From Hymenobacter swuensis DY53 (GTDB lineage: Bacteria; Bacteroidota; Bacteroidia; Cytophagales; Hymenobacteraceae), in the NCBI RefSeq assembly GCF_000576555.1, contig NZ_CP007145.1, forward strand, positions 3,494,501-3,558,500: 64,000 nucleotides of DNA, written 5' to 3'. Both the position numbers and the translations under genes were made by a program. Shown one piece after another: positions 17,017 through 24,528 of the stretch (positions within the stretch are counted from its first letter, which is position 1; each line of letters begins with the position of its first letter). Under the pieces are notes generated by a model, which did no database searches, was not told the origin of the DNA, and saw only the letters and a list, made by a program, of their open reading frames with translations.

Positions 17017-17812
17017 TCCTCGGCGTGCAGCTATGTTGGCCGGAGCAACGGTGCTGCTGTGGCTGGCAGCCCCGGCGCTGGCTCAGCAGCCCGTTCCGCC
17101 CCTGCTACCCGTGCCTGATTCGGCCGCGTCGGCCGACGCGCCGCAGTACGTACGCCTCCGCCCCGAGGCTGCAGCTCCCCCTGCACTACGGCCACCAGCT
17201 GCCAAGCGGCTGCGGGAGCTCCGCGGGCAGCGGGAGTTTCAGTATGTGGAGCCAGAGGTAGCTCCCAGCAGCGGCAGCAGTGCCTGGACGCGTTTCTGGT
17301 GGCAGCTGATGCGGTGGCTGGAACAGTTGTTTTCAGGGCCCGGCTACGAAAACCGGGGCCGTTACCTGGTTTATGCGTTGTTTGGAGCGGCCTTCGTATA
17401 TGTAGTGCTGCGGCTGTTGAAACTGGACCTCACTAGCCTGTTCGGCCGCCGTGGCCGGACGCTACCATTGCCCTACGAAAGCGCCCCGGAAGACATTCAC
17501 GGCATTGATTTCGATGCGGCCCTCGCGCAGGCGGAGGAAGCCGGCAACCATCGGCTGGCCGTCCGGTTGGGCTACCTGCTGACCTTGCGGCACCTGACGG
17601 AGCAAGGCCTCATCCGCTGGCAACCCGACAAAACCAACCAACACTACGTGCAGGAACTGGCGGGTACGAGCTGGGTCGCCAGCTTCCGCGACCTGACCCG
17701 GCAGTTTGAGTACGTGTGGTACGGCGAGGTGCCGCTCACCGCCGCCGATTATCCCGCACTGCGGGCAGCCCGTCAGGAATTTATTCGCACCTTAACCCGT
17801 CGCGCCGCCTGA
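16997..17812 (+). CDS. DUF4129-type membrane protein of the MoxR locus
   Basis: A 271-residue protein with a signal sequence (MMRENTNPRRAAMLAGATVLLW to LAQ), a Pro/Ala-rich periplasmic segment, one membrane helix (about residues 120-140) and a cytoplasmic C-terminal domain with AEEAGNHRLAVRLGYLLTLRHLTEQGLIRWQPDKTNQHYV in several helices, matching the DUF4129 pattern (YLLTL, LI.W...KTN..Y). The start at 16997 overlaps the preceding gene; 17033 (MLAGATV) is an alternative. DUF4129 is fused to transglutaminase or found with MoxR/DUF58 in many bacteria. Confidence 0.82.
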   Translation: MMRENTNPRRAAMLAGATVLLWLAAPALAQQPVPPLLPVPDSAASADAPQYVRLRPEAAAPPALRPPAAKRLRELRGQREFQYVEPEVAPSSGSSAWTRFWWQLMRWLEQLFSGPGYENRGRYLVYALFGAAFVYVVLRLLKLDLTSLFGRRGRTLPLPYESAPEDIHGIDFDAALAQAEEAGNHRLAVRLGYLLTLRHLTEQGLIRWQPDKTNQHYVQELAGTSWVASFRDLTRQFEYVWYGEVPLTAADYPALRAARQEFIRTLTRRAA

Positions 17813-17828
17813 GGCTGCCTCTGTTGCT

Positions 17829-19112
17829 ATGTCCCGTTTTCGTGCTTTTCTAGGGGTTCTGGTAGTGCTGTTTGCCGCGTTTGTGGCCGTGGAGTATTTC
17901 CGTCCGCAGCCTACCAACTGGCGGCCGACGTTCATCAACCGGGACAAAATCCCGTACGGCACCTACGTGCTGTTCGACCAGCTGCCGCAGCTATTTCCGG
18001 GCCAGCCCATCAGTACGGTACGCGTGCCCATTGCCAGCCAGCTGCTGCCGGGGCTGGGAGCCGATGTCAACCAGGACTCCGCCCTGAGCCGGACCGGACC
18101 GGCCCTGCGAGCTGGCAAAGGCACGTATCTGTTTGTGAACGACGCCTTTTCCTGCTCCCGCCTTGACCGGGACGCGCTGCTGCGCTACCTGAGCAAGGGC
18201 AATACGGCCCTCATAGCCGCCGAGCAGATAGACCAGGAACTATTGAACTCCCTGAAGCTGGATGTGCAGCCGCTGCTGGATATGCAGGATCTGCTGGCAC
18301 AGCGCCGCACTCGTGGCACCAACCGTCGCCAGCAAGCGCAGGCGCAGCTCCTCACGCTGGTAAATCAGCCGTTGGGCAGCCAGCGCACCGTGCGCCTCAC
18401 CGAGGACGAGGTGCCAGCGTATTTCCGGGCCCGGGCCGGCAGTCGGGCCCGCGTGCTGGCGTATGAGAGACGCCGCCGGCCGGTGCTGGTGCGCGTGCCG
18501 GTGGGTCGGGGCTTTCTGCTGCTAAGCACTACGCCCGGCACCTTCAGCAATCTGCTGCTGCTGCGCCCGGCTACGGCCGGTTTTGCGTTTGCCGCTCTCT
18601 CCTGGCTGCCCGCCAACCAGCCGGTTTTCTGGGATGAGTATCAGAAGCAGGGCCCCCTAGGCGAGCAGTCGTTACTGCGGGTACTGACGGGCCACACGGC
18701 GCTTCGTTGGGCTCTGGTAACGGGCCTGCTGACGGGGCTGCTATTCGTGGTGGTGGAAGCGCGGCGGCGGCAGCGTATTATTCCGGTGCTTAAATCGTTG
18801 CCCAACACGACCCTGCTTTTCACACGTACCGTGGCCAGCCTGTACCAGCAGGGTAGCAACCACAGCCTCATTGCCGAAAAGAAAATCGGGCTCTTCCTAG
18901 AACACCTGCGCACCCGCTACCACGAGCCCACGCTGGACCTCGGCGACGCCGCCAACCGGGAGCGGCTGGCGCAGAAATCCGGCATTTCCCGCCCGGAAGT
19001 CGACGCGCTAGCCAAACGCATCAACCTGGTTCTGACGGCCCCGCAGGTTTCTGATGCGGAGCTACTGGTACTCAACAGAGCCATTACCGCATTCCGGCGG
19101 ACTGCCGCATAA
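17829..19112 (+). CDS. DUF4350 domain protein
   Basis: A 427-residue protein with an N-terminal membrane helix (residues 5-22) and a periplasmic DUF4350-like domain: PYGTYVLFDQLPQLFPG (about residues 41-57) and KGTYLFVNDAFSCSRLDRDALLRYLSKGNTALIAAE in parts, reminiscent of a glutamine-amidotransferase-like fold. A second helix near residues 290-310 (TGLLTGLLFVVVEARRRQR) precedes a helical cytoplasmic part. Starts 16 bases after the DUF4129 gene, so co-translated. Role unknown; gene order ties it to the MoxR/DUF58 pair. Confidence 0.82.
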   Translation: MSRFRAFLGVLVVLFAAFVAVEYFRPQPTNWRPTFINRDKIPYGTYVLFDQLPQLFPGQPISTVRVPIASQLLPGLGADVNQDSALSRTGPALRAGKGTYLFVNDAFSCSRLDRDALLRYLSKGNTALIAAEQIDQELLNSLKLDVQPLLDMQDLLAQRRTRGTNRRQQAQAQLLTLVNQPLGSQRTVRLTEDEVPAYFRARAGSRARVLAYERRRRPVLVRVPVGRGFLLLSTTPGTFSNLLLLRPATAGFAFAALSWLPANQPVFWDEYQKQGPLGEQSLLRVLTGHTALRWALVTGLLTGLLFVVVEARRRQRIIPVLKSLPNTTLLFTRTVASLYQQGSNHSLIAEKKIGLFLEHLRTRYHEPTLDLGDAANRERLAQKSGISRPEVDALAKRINLVLTAPQVSDAELLVLNRAITAFRRTAA

Positions 19113-19263
19113 AATTGCATTCATCCTTAAAATTGACTTTAAACAATATATAACTATTCCTACAAATGCACTTGCAGACCATAGCCAGCATTTAGCATCA
19201 AACATAGATAATACACAATTAAATTATTCTCTTCTTTCACCGACCTCATTCCCCTATTTCTTG
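19113..19263 (+). promoter_or_regulatory. AT-rich spacer before moxR, possible internal promoter region
   Basis: This 151-base spacer is strikingly AT-rich compared with the GC-rich genes on both sides, with tracts such as TTTAAACAATATATAAC and ACACAATTAAATTATTC. I find no exact TAnnTTTG box. Such a composition break inside an operon suggests a separate promoter or regulatory protein site for moxR-DUF58, but nothing specific can be named. Confidence 0.35.
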
Positions 19264-20337
19264 ATGGATTCCAATTTCCCCCAATCATCGGAGTTACCGG
19301 AGAACCAACATCAGTCCGTTACCTCTCCTCCAACTGCTACCGCCCCCGCTGCCGCATCAAGTCCCACTGCCGCCTTTACGCCGCGCACCGATCTTAGCCA
19401 CCTGAGCCGCCACGCTGAGGCCATACGTCAAGAGTTGGGCAAGGTGATTGTGGGCCAGCAGGCGCTGGCCGAGTTGCTGCTGGTAGCCTTGCTGGCTGAT
19501 GGCCATGTGTTGCTCGAAGGCGTGCCCGGTGTGGCCAAAACCCTTACGGCCAAACTTCTTGCCCGCACCCTGAGCGTTCCGTTCAGCCGCCTGCAGTTCA
19601 CCCCCGACCTGATGCCTTCCGACGTGCTGGGCACTTCGGTGTTCCGGCCCCAGCGCGGCGAGTTTGAGTTTCGGCCCGGTCCTATCTTCGCCAGCGTAGT
19701 GCTGATTGACGAAATAAACCGGGCGCCGGCCAAAACGCAGTCGGCCCTGTTTGAGGTGATGGAGGAGCGGCAGATTACCCAGGATGGCACCCGCTACCCT
19801 ATGCCCGCGCCGTTCGTGGTACTGGCCACCCAGAACCCGATTGAGCAGGAAGGCACCTACCGTCTGCCCGAAGCTCAGCTCGACCGATTCCTGTTCAAGC
19901 TCAGCGTCGGTTACCCCAGCGTGGAGGAAGAAGTGGGTATCCTGCAGGGCCACCACGCCGGTTTTGGCGGCGCACCTCTGGATGCGGTGCAAGCCGTGGT
20001 ATCAGCCGAGGATTTGCGGCAACTGCGGGAACAGGTACAACGGCAGCATGTGGAGCCCAAACTGCTGGAATATATTGCCCAGCTGGTGGGCCAGACGCGC
20101 GCCCATAAAGGGCTGTACCTAGGCGCCTCGCCCCGCGCCTCTCTAGCGTTGCTCAACGGTGCCAAAGCCCTGGCCGCCCTACGTGGCCGCGACTTCGTGA
20201 CGCCCGAGGATATCCAGTATCTGTGCCCGATGGTATTGCGCCACCGCATCCAGCTCACCCCGGAGCGCGAAATGGAAGGCGGCACCCCCGACGACGTAGT
20301 GAAGCAGATTCTGCAACAGATTGAAGTGCCGCGGTAA
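19264..20337 (+). CDS. MoxR family AAA+ ATPase
   Basis: A 357-residue AAA+ chaperone-like ATPase. Walker A is GVPGVAKT (86-93), Walker B VVLIDE (145-150), sensor 1 region VVLATQNPIEQEGTYRLPEAQLDRF is present in its parts, and the C-terminal lid has SPRASLALLNGAKALAALRGR. MoxR ATPases assemble or activate partner proteins, often with VWA or DUF58 proteins. The first 40 residues are a Ser/Thr/Pro/Ala low-complexity extension beyond the usual start. I chose ATG 19264; the longer ORF upstream is the AT-rich spacer. Followed by DUF58 after a 157-base repeat element. Confidence 0.95.
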   Translation: MDSNFPQSSELPENQHQSVTSPPTATAPAAASSPTAAFTPRTDLSHLSRHAEAIRQELGKVIVGQQALAELLLVALLADGHVLLEGVPGVAKTLTAKLLARTLSVPFSRLQFTPDLMPSDVLGTSVFRPQRGEFEFRPGPIFASVVLIDEINRAPAKTQSALFEVMEERQITQDGTRYPMPAPFVVLATQNPIEQEGTYRLPEAQLDRFLFKLSVGYPSVEEEVGILQGHHAGFGGAPLDAVQAVVSAEDLRQLREQVQRQHVEPKLLEYIAQLVGQTRAHKGLYLGASPRASLALLNGAKALAALRGRDFVTPEDIQYLCPMVLRHRIQLTPEREMEGGTPDDVVKQILQQIEVPR

Positions 20338-20343
20338 GCCAGC

Positions 20344-20489
20344 TGTCATTGCGAGGAGGTACGACGAAGCAATCCGTCCTTTTCAAGGCAGAAACCTTCT
20401 TTAATTCAATACCCTTCTTTTTGCCTGTGGAGAAGGTGACGCTTTTAATCTTGGAAAGGAAGGATTGCTTCGCTCCGCTCGCAATAACA
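20344..20489. repeat. MITE-like palindromic element between moxR and DUF58
   Basis: A roughly 146-base element with long terminal inverted repeats: left end TGTCATTGCGAGGAGGTACG... with GAAGCAATCC, and right end GGATTGCTTCGCTCCGCTCG then CAATAACA. The arms (about 40 bases) match apart from a short insertion and a few substitutions; the interior is different sequence. No ORF inside. The TCATTGCGAG...GAAGCAATCC words are of a type seen dispersed in many bacterial genomes. Confidence 0.8.
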
Positions 20490-20494
20490 GATTT

Positions 20495-21838
20495 ATGAAA
20501 TCCTTCTTCCTCACCCGTCGCTTTTTCCTGCTGATGACTGCCCTGATTGCCGGGCTGGTGGTGGCGTTTTTTCTGCCGGGCTGGCTGGTTCCGTTGCAGC
20601 TGGCTCTGGGCCTGACGGTGGCGCTGACGGTGGTGGATGTCGTGTTGCTGTACGCGGGTGGTGGGGGCGTATTCGGGCGGCGGGTGCTGGGCGACAAGCT
20701 CGCTAACGGCTCCGACAACGATATTGCTATCTACCTCGAAAATCAGTACCGCTTTCCCATCCGCACCGAAACCATTGACGAGATTCCGCACCAGTTTCAG
20801 CGGCGCAACGTGCTGTTCCGGAGCAGCATCAAGCCCGGCGAAACCAGTATCATCCGCTACCAGCTGCGACCCACCAGGCGCGGCGAGTACGAGTTTGGGG
20901 CCGTAAACGTGTACGCAGCCTCGCCCTTGGGCTTGGTGCGGCGGCGGTTCCGGTTCGATGACAGCCGGGTGGTGCCGGTATATCCGTCGTTTCTGCAGAT
21001 GCGACAATATGAGCTACTGGCCATTCATAACCGCCTCACCGAAGTAGGTGTGAAGCGTATCCGGCGGGTGGGCCAGAGCCTGGAATTTGAGCAGATTCGG
21101 CCCTACGTAGCCGGCGACGACCCGCGCAACATCAACTGGAAAGCCACCGCCCGCCGCGCCACCACGCCGGAGGCCGCCGATTCGCTGGTGGTAAACCATT
21201 ACCAGGACGAGCGGGCCCAGCAGGTGTACTGCCTCATTGATAAGGGCCGGGTGATGCGCATGCCCTTCGAGGGCCTGAGTCTGCTCGATTACGCCATCAA
21301 CGCCACGCTGGTCGTCAGCAATATTGCCCTCCTCAAACATGATAAGGCCGGGCTGCTCACCTTCTCGCACCAGCCCGGGGCCATGGTGGCCGCCGACCGG
21401 CGCAGCGGCCACCTGCGCAAGCTGCTGGAGGTGCTCTACCGCCAGAAAACCAAGTACCTCGAAACCGACTACGAGCGGCTCTATGTGTCGGTGCGCAGCC
21501 ATATCCGGCAGCGCAGCCTGCTCATCCTGTTCACCAACTTCGAGACACTCTACGGCATGCAGCGCCAGCTGCCCTACCTGCGCCGCATGGCCAAAGACCA
21601 CCTGCTGCTGGTGGTGTTCTTTGAAAACACCGAGCTCCGCTCCTACCTCGACGGCCCTACCGAAACCACGCAGGATGTGTATAACCAAACGGTAGCCGAG
21701 AAATTCGCCCAGGAAAAGCGGCAGATTGTACGGGAGTTGAACCGCTACGGCATCCACGCGTTGCTTACAGCTCCGCAAAATCTGACGGCTAACACCATCA
21801 ACAAGTACCTGGAGTTCAAAGCCCGCGGGCTGATCTGA
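20495..21838 (+). CDS. DUF58 domain protein
   Basis: A 447-residue protein with two N-terminal membrane helices (about residues 10-28 and 31-51) and a DUF58 domain: the signature GQSLEFEQIRPYVAGDDPRNINWKATAR appears in its parts near residues 196-222, followed by a VWA-like region (VYCLIDKGRVM, LLDYAIN). DUF58 proteins are the usual partners of MoxR ATPases. ATG 20495 gives the basic N-terminus MKSFFLTRRFF; the longer in-frame start lies in the palindromic element. Last gene of the MoxR locus. Confidence 0.93.
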   Translation: MKSFFLTRRFFLLMTALIAGLVVAFFLPGWLVPLQLALGLTVALTVVDVVLLYAGGGGVFGRRVLGDKLANGSDNDIAIYLENQYRFPIRTETIDEIPHQFQRRNVLFRSSIKPGETSIIRYQLRPTRRGEYEFGAVNVYAASPLGLVRRRFRFDDSRVVPVYPSFLQMRQYELLAIHNRLTEVGVKRIRRVGQSLEFEQIRPYVAGDDPRNINWKATARRATTPEAADSLVVNHYQDERAQQVYCLIDKGRVMRMPFEGLSLLDYAINATLVVSNIALLKHDKAGLLTFSHQPGAMVAADRRSGHLRKLLEVLYRQKTKYLETDYERLYVSVRSHIRQRSLLILFTNFETLYGMQRQLPYLRRMAKDHLLLVVFFENTELRSYLDGPTETTQDVYNQTVAEKFAQEKRQIVRELNRYGIHALLTAPQNLTANTINKYLEFKARGLI

Positions 21839-21861
21839 GGAGAGAAATCAAGCTGGCCTAA

Positions 21862-21974
21862 AAGCCGCGTCGGCTTGAGTCTGCGCCGGAGCTTACCATG
21901 GGTGCACGAGTCGTTGGTACGATTATCGTTCACTCGCTGATAGATCCGGCGTTTTGCTCCGGCTGACGCGGCTT
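21862..21974. repeat. Nested inverted repeat in the gap before the GH20 gene
   Basis: AAGCCGCGTC (21862-21871) pairs with GACGCGGCTT (21965-21974), and inside it GCCGGAGC (21885-21892) pairs with GCTCCGGC (21956-21963). The loop is about 63 bases. There is no T-run. It could be a degenerate dispersed element or an mRNA 3'-end structure for DUF58. Confidence 0.55.
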
Positions 21975-22047
21975 CTGCTTGTTTGCTCCTCTGGGTCTTT
22001 CCAACCGGCTACCTTCGTAGTTCCGCCCTGCTTGCCTTTCTGTGCCT

Positions 22048-24147
22048 ATGCGTTTCTTCCTGTTGCTGCTGGCGTGCCTGCTCACGCGCCCGGTTTTCGC
22101 TCTGCCCACCGTTCCGCCAGATACCCGCATGCTGCTGCCGGTACCCACCCGCGCCAATTGGGGCCAGGGCCGCTTCTTGGTGAAGACTGACTTTACCTGG
22201 CAGGTGTTTACGCCCCAGCAGACGCCCGCCACCCTGGCCGCCGACTCGGCCGTGGCGGAGGCAGTTGAGCGGCTGGTGCTGCCCGTACTGCTGCCGGGCA
22301 AAGTTGGCTCGGCCTCCAGGCGGCGCACCTCGCCGCTGCCCACGGCTGCCCTGGTGCTGCAGTACGGCCGCCCTGGCAACCTGCTGACGGTGGGCGAGGA
22401 TGAGTCCTACACGCTGCGCGTGACGCCGATGGGCGTGGCCCTGAACGCGCCGACGCACTTGGGCCTGCTGCGCGGCCTGGCCACCCTACGCCAGCTACCC
22501 GATACCGAGCGGCTGCGCCAGAAGCGCGCGGCTCTGCTGCCGGAAGTAGACGTGGCCGACGCCCCGCGCTTTCCCTGGCGCGGCCTGCTCATTGACGCGG
22601 CCCGCCATTTTATGCCCGTGGGCGTCGTCAAGCGTAACCTCGACGGTATGTGGGCTACCAAGCTCAACGTGTTGCACTGGCACCTCAGTGACGACCAGGG
22701 CTTTCGGGTGGAAAGCCGCACGCTGCCGCGCCTCTCGCAGGTAAGCGGCCAGTTTTATTCGCAGCGGCAGGTACGCGACGTTATCCGTTACGCCGCCCGC
22801 CGCGGCATCCGGGTGGTACCGGAGTTCGATGTGCCGGGTCATACCATTGCCTGGCAGGCGGCTTATCCCGAGCTATCATCCAACGACTCCACGTACACCG
22901 TGTACCAGAGCTGGCGGCTGGCCAACGTGGCCTTCGACCCCACCAAGGAAACCACCTACACCCTACTTGACACGCTATTCGGGGAGATGACGCGGCTTTT
23001 TCCCGACCCCTACTTCCACATTGGGGGCGACGAAAACGACGGGCGGCAGTGGCGGCGCAGTGCGCGCATTATGGCCTTCGCCCGCACCAACGGCATGCTC
23101 AAGGCCGATGGCAAAACCCTCGACAAGCATGCGCTACAGACCTATTTCAACCGCCGCGTGCTGGGCATCGTGACCAAATACGGCAAGACGATAGTAGGCT
23201 GGGACGAGATTCTGGGGCCGGGCCTGCCCACCAACGCCGTCATTCAGAGCTGGCGGGGCAAGAAGGGTGTGCTCGATGCCGTGAAGGCCGGCAACCCGGC
23301 CCTGCTCTCCAGCGGCTACTACATCGACCTGAACCAGTCGGCCGCCTTTCACTACGCTACCGACCCGCTGCCCGACGCCACTGGCCTTACCCTGGCCCAG
23401 CAACAGTTGGTGCTGGGTGGCGAAGCCACCATGTGGGCTGAATTCGCCGATTCCGTCATTGTCGATTCGCGCATCTGGCCCCGGACGGCTGCGGTGGCGG
23501 AGCGCCTCTGGAGTGCCGCCACCGTCCGCGACGCGCCCGATATGTACCGGCGGCTGGCCTTACTGAGTCCACAGCTGGAAACGCTGGGGCTGCAGCACCG
23601 CCGGGCCCCGGAGCAGTTGTTGCGGCAGCTGGCCGGCTCGGCGGCGGCCATGCTCCCGCTGCGCACCCTGGCCCAGGTACTGGAGCCAGTGAAGGAATAC
23701 AAGCGCCACTTCCAGGGCTTCACCTACACCACCCAAACTCCGCTTAACCGCCTCGTGGACGCCGCCCCCGCCGAATCGGACGTGGCGCGGACGTTCGGGC
23801 AGTTGGTGGATAGTCTGCTGGCGGCCCGCACCGCCGCGCCGGCTACCCTGCGCCGCTACCTGCCACAGCTCCGCACTCAGCTGCAGCTTTGGCAAAATAA
23901 CGATGCGCTGGTGCAGCCCACGCTGCAGCAAAATCCGCTGCTAAAGGAGTACGCCCCGCTTTCCACCCACCTGAAAACCGCCGCCACTCTGGCTCTGGAC
24001 CGCCTCGCCCTCTTAGAGAAAAACCAGCCGCTCACGCCTGCCGCGCAAGCCGCTGCACTCAAACAGCTTGATGCGTTGAAAGTGCCCGTTGGTCAGACGG
24101 AACTGGCCGTGCTGCCACATCTGCGTCGTTTGGTGGAGGCCAAATAG
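22048..24147 (+). CDS. Beta-N-acetylhexosaminidase, glycoside hydrolase family 20
   Basis: A 699-residue exported enzyme (signal peptide 1-18, ending PVFA) that would release terminal N-acetylglucosamine or N-acetylgalactosamine from chitin oligomers, peptidoglycan or glycans. The GH20b N-terminal domain is followed by the catalytic barrel with FPWRGLLIDAARHFMP-like start, KLNVLHWHLSDDQGFR in parts, and the catalytic pair Asp328-Glu329 in HIGGDEND. WGDEI-like element VGWDEILGPGLP and WAEF are also present. The last 180 residues are an alpha-helical extension. ATG 22048 starts the signal peptide; GTG 22042 is two codons upstream. Confidence 0.94.
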   Translation: MRFFLLLLACLLTRPVFALPTVPPDTRMLLPVPTRANWGQGRFLVKTDFTWQVFTPQQTPATLAADSAVAEAVERLVLPVLLPGKVGSASRRRTSPLPTAALVLQYGRPGNLLTVGEDESYTLRVTPMGVALNAPTHLGLLRGLATLRQLPDTERLRQKRAALLPEVDVADAPRFPWRGLLIDAARHFMPVGVVKRNLDGMWATKLNVLHWHLSDDQGFRVESRTLPRLSQVSGQFYSQRQVRDVIRYAARRGIRVVPEFDVPGHTIAWQAAYPELSSNDSTYTVYQSWRLANVAFDPTKETTYTLLDTLFGEMTRLFPDPYFHIGGDENDGRQWRRSARIMAFARTNGMLKADGKTLDKHALQTYFNRRVLGIVTKYGKTIVGWDEILGPGLPTNAVIQSWRGKKGVLDAVKAGNPALLSSGYYIDLNQSAAFHYATDPLPDATGLTLAQQQLVLGGEATMWAEFADSVIVDSRIWPRTAAVAERLWSAATVRDAPDMYRRLALLSPQLETLGLQHRRAPEQLLRQLAGSAAAMLPLRTLAQVLEPVKEYKRHFQGFTYTTQTPLNRLVDAAPAESDVARTFGQLVDSLLAARTAAPATLRRYLPQLRTQLQLWQNNDALVQPTLQQNPLLKEYAPLSTHLKTAATLALDRLALLEKNQPLTPAAQAAALKQLDALKVPVGQTELAVLPHLRRLVEAK

Positions 24148-24156
24148 ATATTGCCG

Positions 24157-24528
24157 ATGAATATCAATTTAGTGCTGGACCTTGCCTTTGGGGACAAGTT
24201 ATTGTTGCTGCATCCTGCAGAGCCTGCCTGGGTTGTGGCCAGTGTACTAAACGAGCCGTTAGTACGGCAACAATGGCAAGCATCAGCACCGCAGCCTAGA
24301 GACATTACCCTTTTCCAACCTAGTACAGGGCTTGATTTCGAATCATTACTGGATACAGTGAATCAGCACCATGGAGAAGACAGTCATGGGCCGGCGTATA
24401 CCAGTCTGACTGTTTTTGGGCTTGATGCAACAGATCCTATTGTAGAAATACTCGCCGGGTTTGCCTTCCATGTTGCGCAAACCACACGCTTCGGGTTTAT
24501 TGCTCACCGGATACCGCATGGCCACTAA
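24157..24528 (+). CDS. Orphan hypothetical protein
   Basis: A 123-residue protein I do not recognise; no signal peptide or membrane helix. It is less GC-rich than its neighbours and begins nine bases after the hexosaminidase stop (an in-frame TTG at 24151 is an alternative start). Its stop overlaps, tail to tail, the stop of the large minus-strand gene. Composition is His/Leu/Ala-rich at the C-terminus (ETAHRIPHGH-like ending RIPHGH). The tight placement and different composition suggest recent acquisition or a fast-evolving gene; it may also be an immunity-type small protein, but nothing supports that directly. Confidence 0.6.
   Translation: MNINLVLDLAFGDKLLLLHPAEPAWVVASVLNEPLVRQQWQASAPQPRDITLFQPSTGLDFESLLDTVNQHHGEDSHGPAYTSLTVFGLDATDPIVEILAGFAFHVAQTTRFGFIAHRIPHGH

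Noticed and set aside
20255..21007. 250-codon minus-strand ORF
   Set aside because: Opposite to DUF58 and the palindromic element; no recognisable domain.
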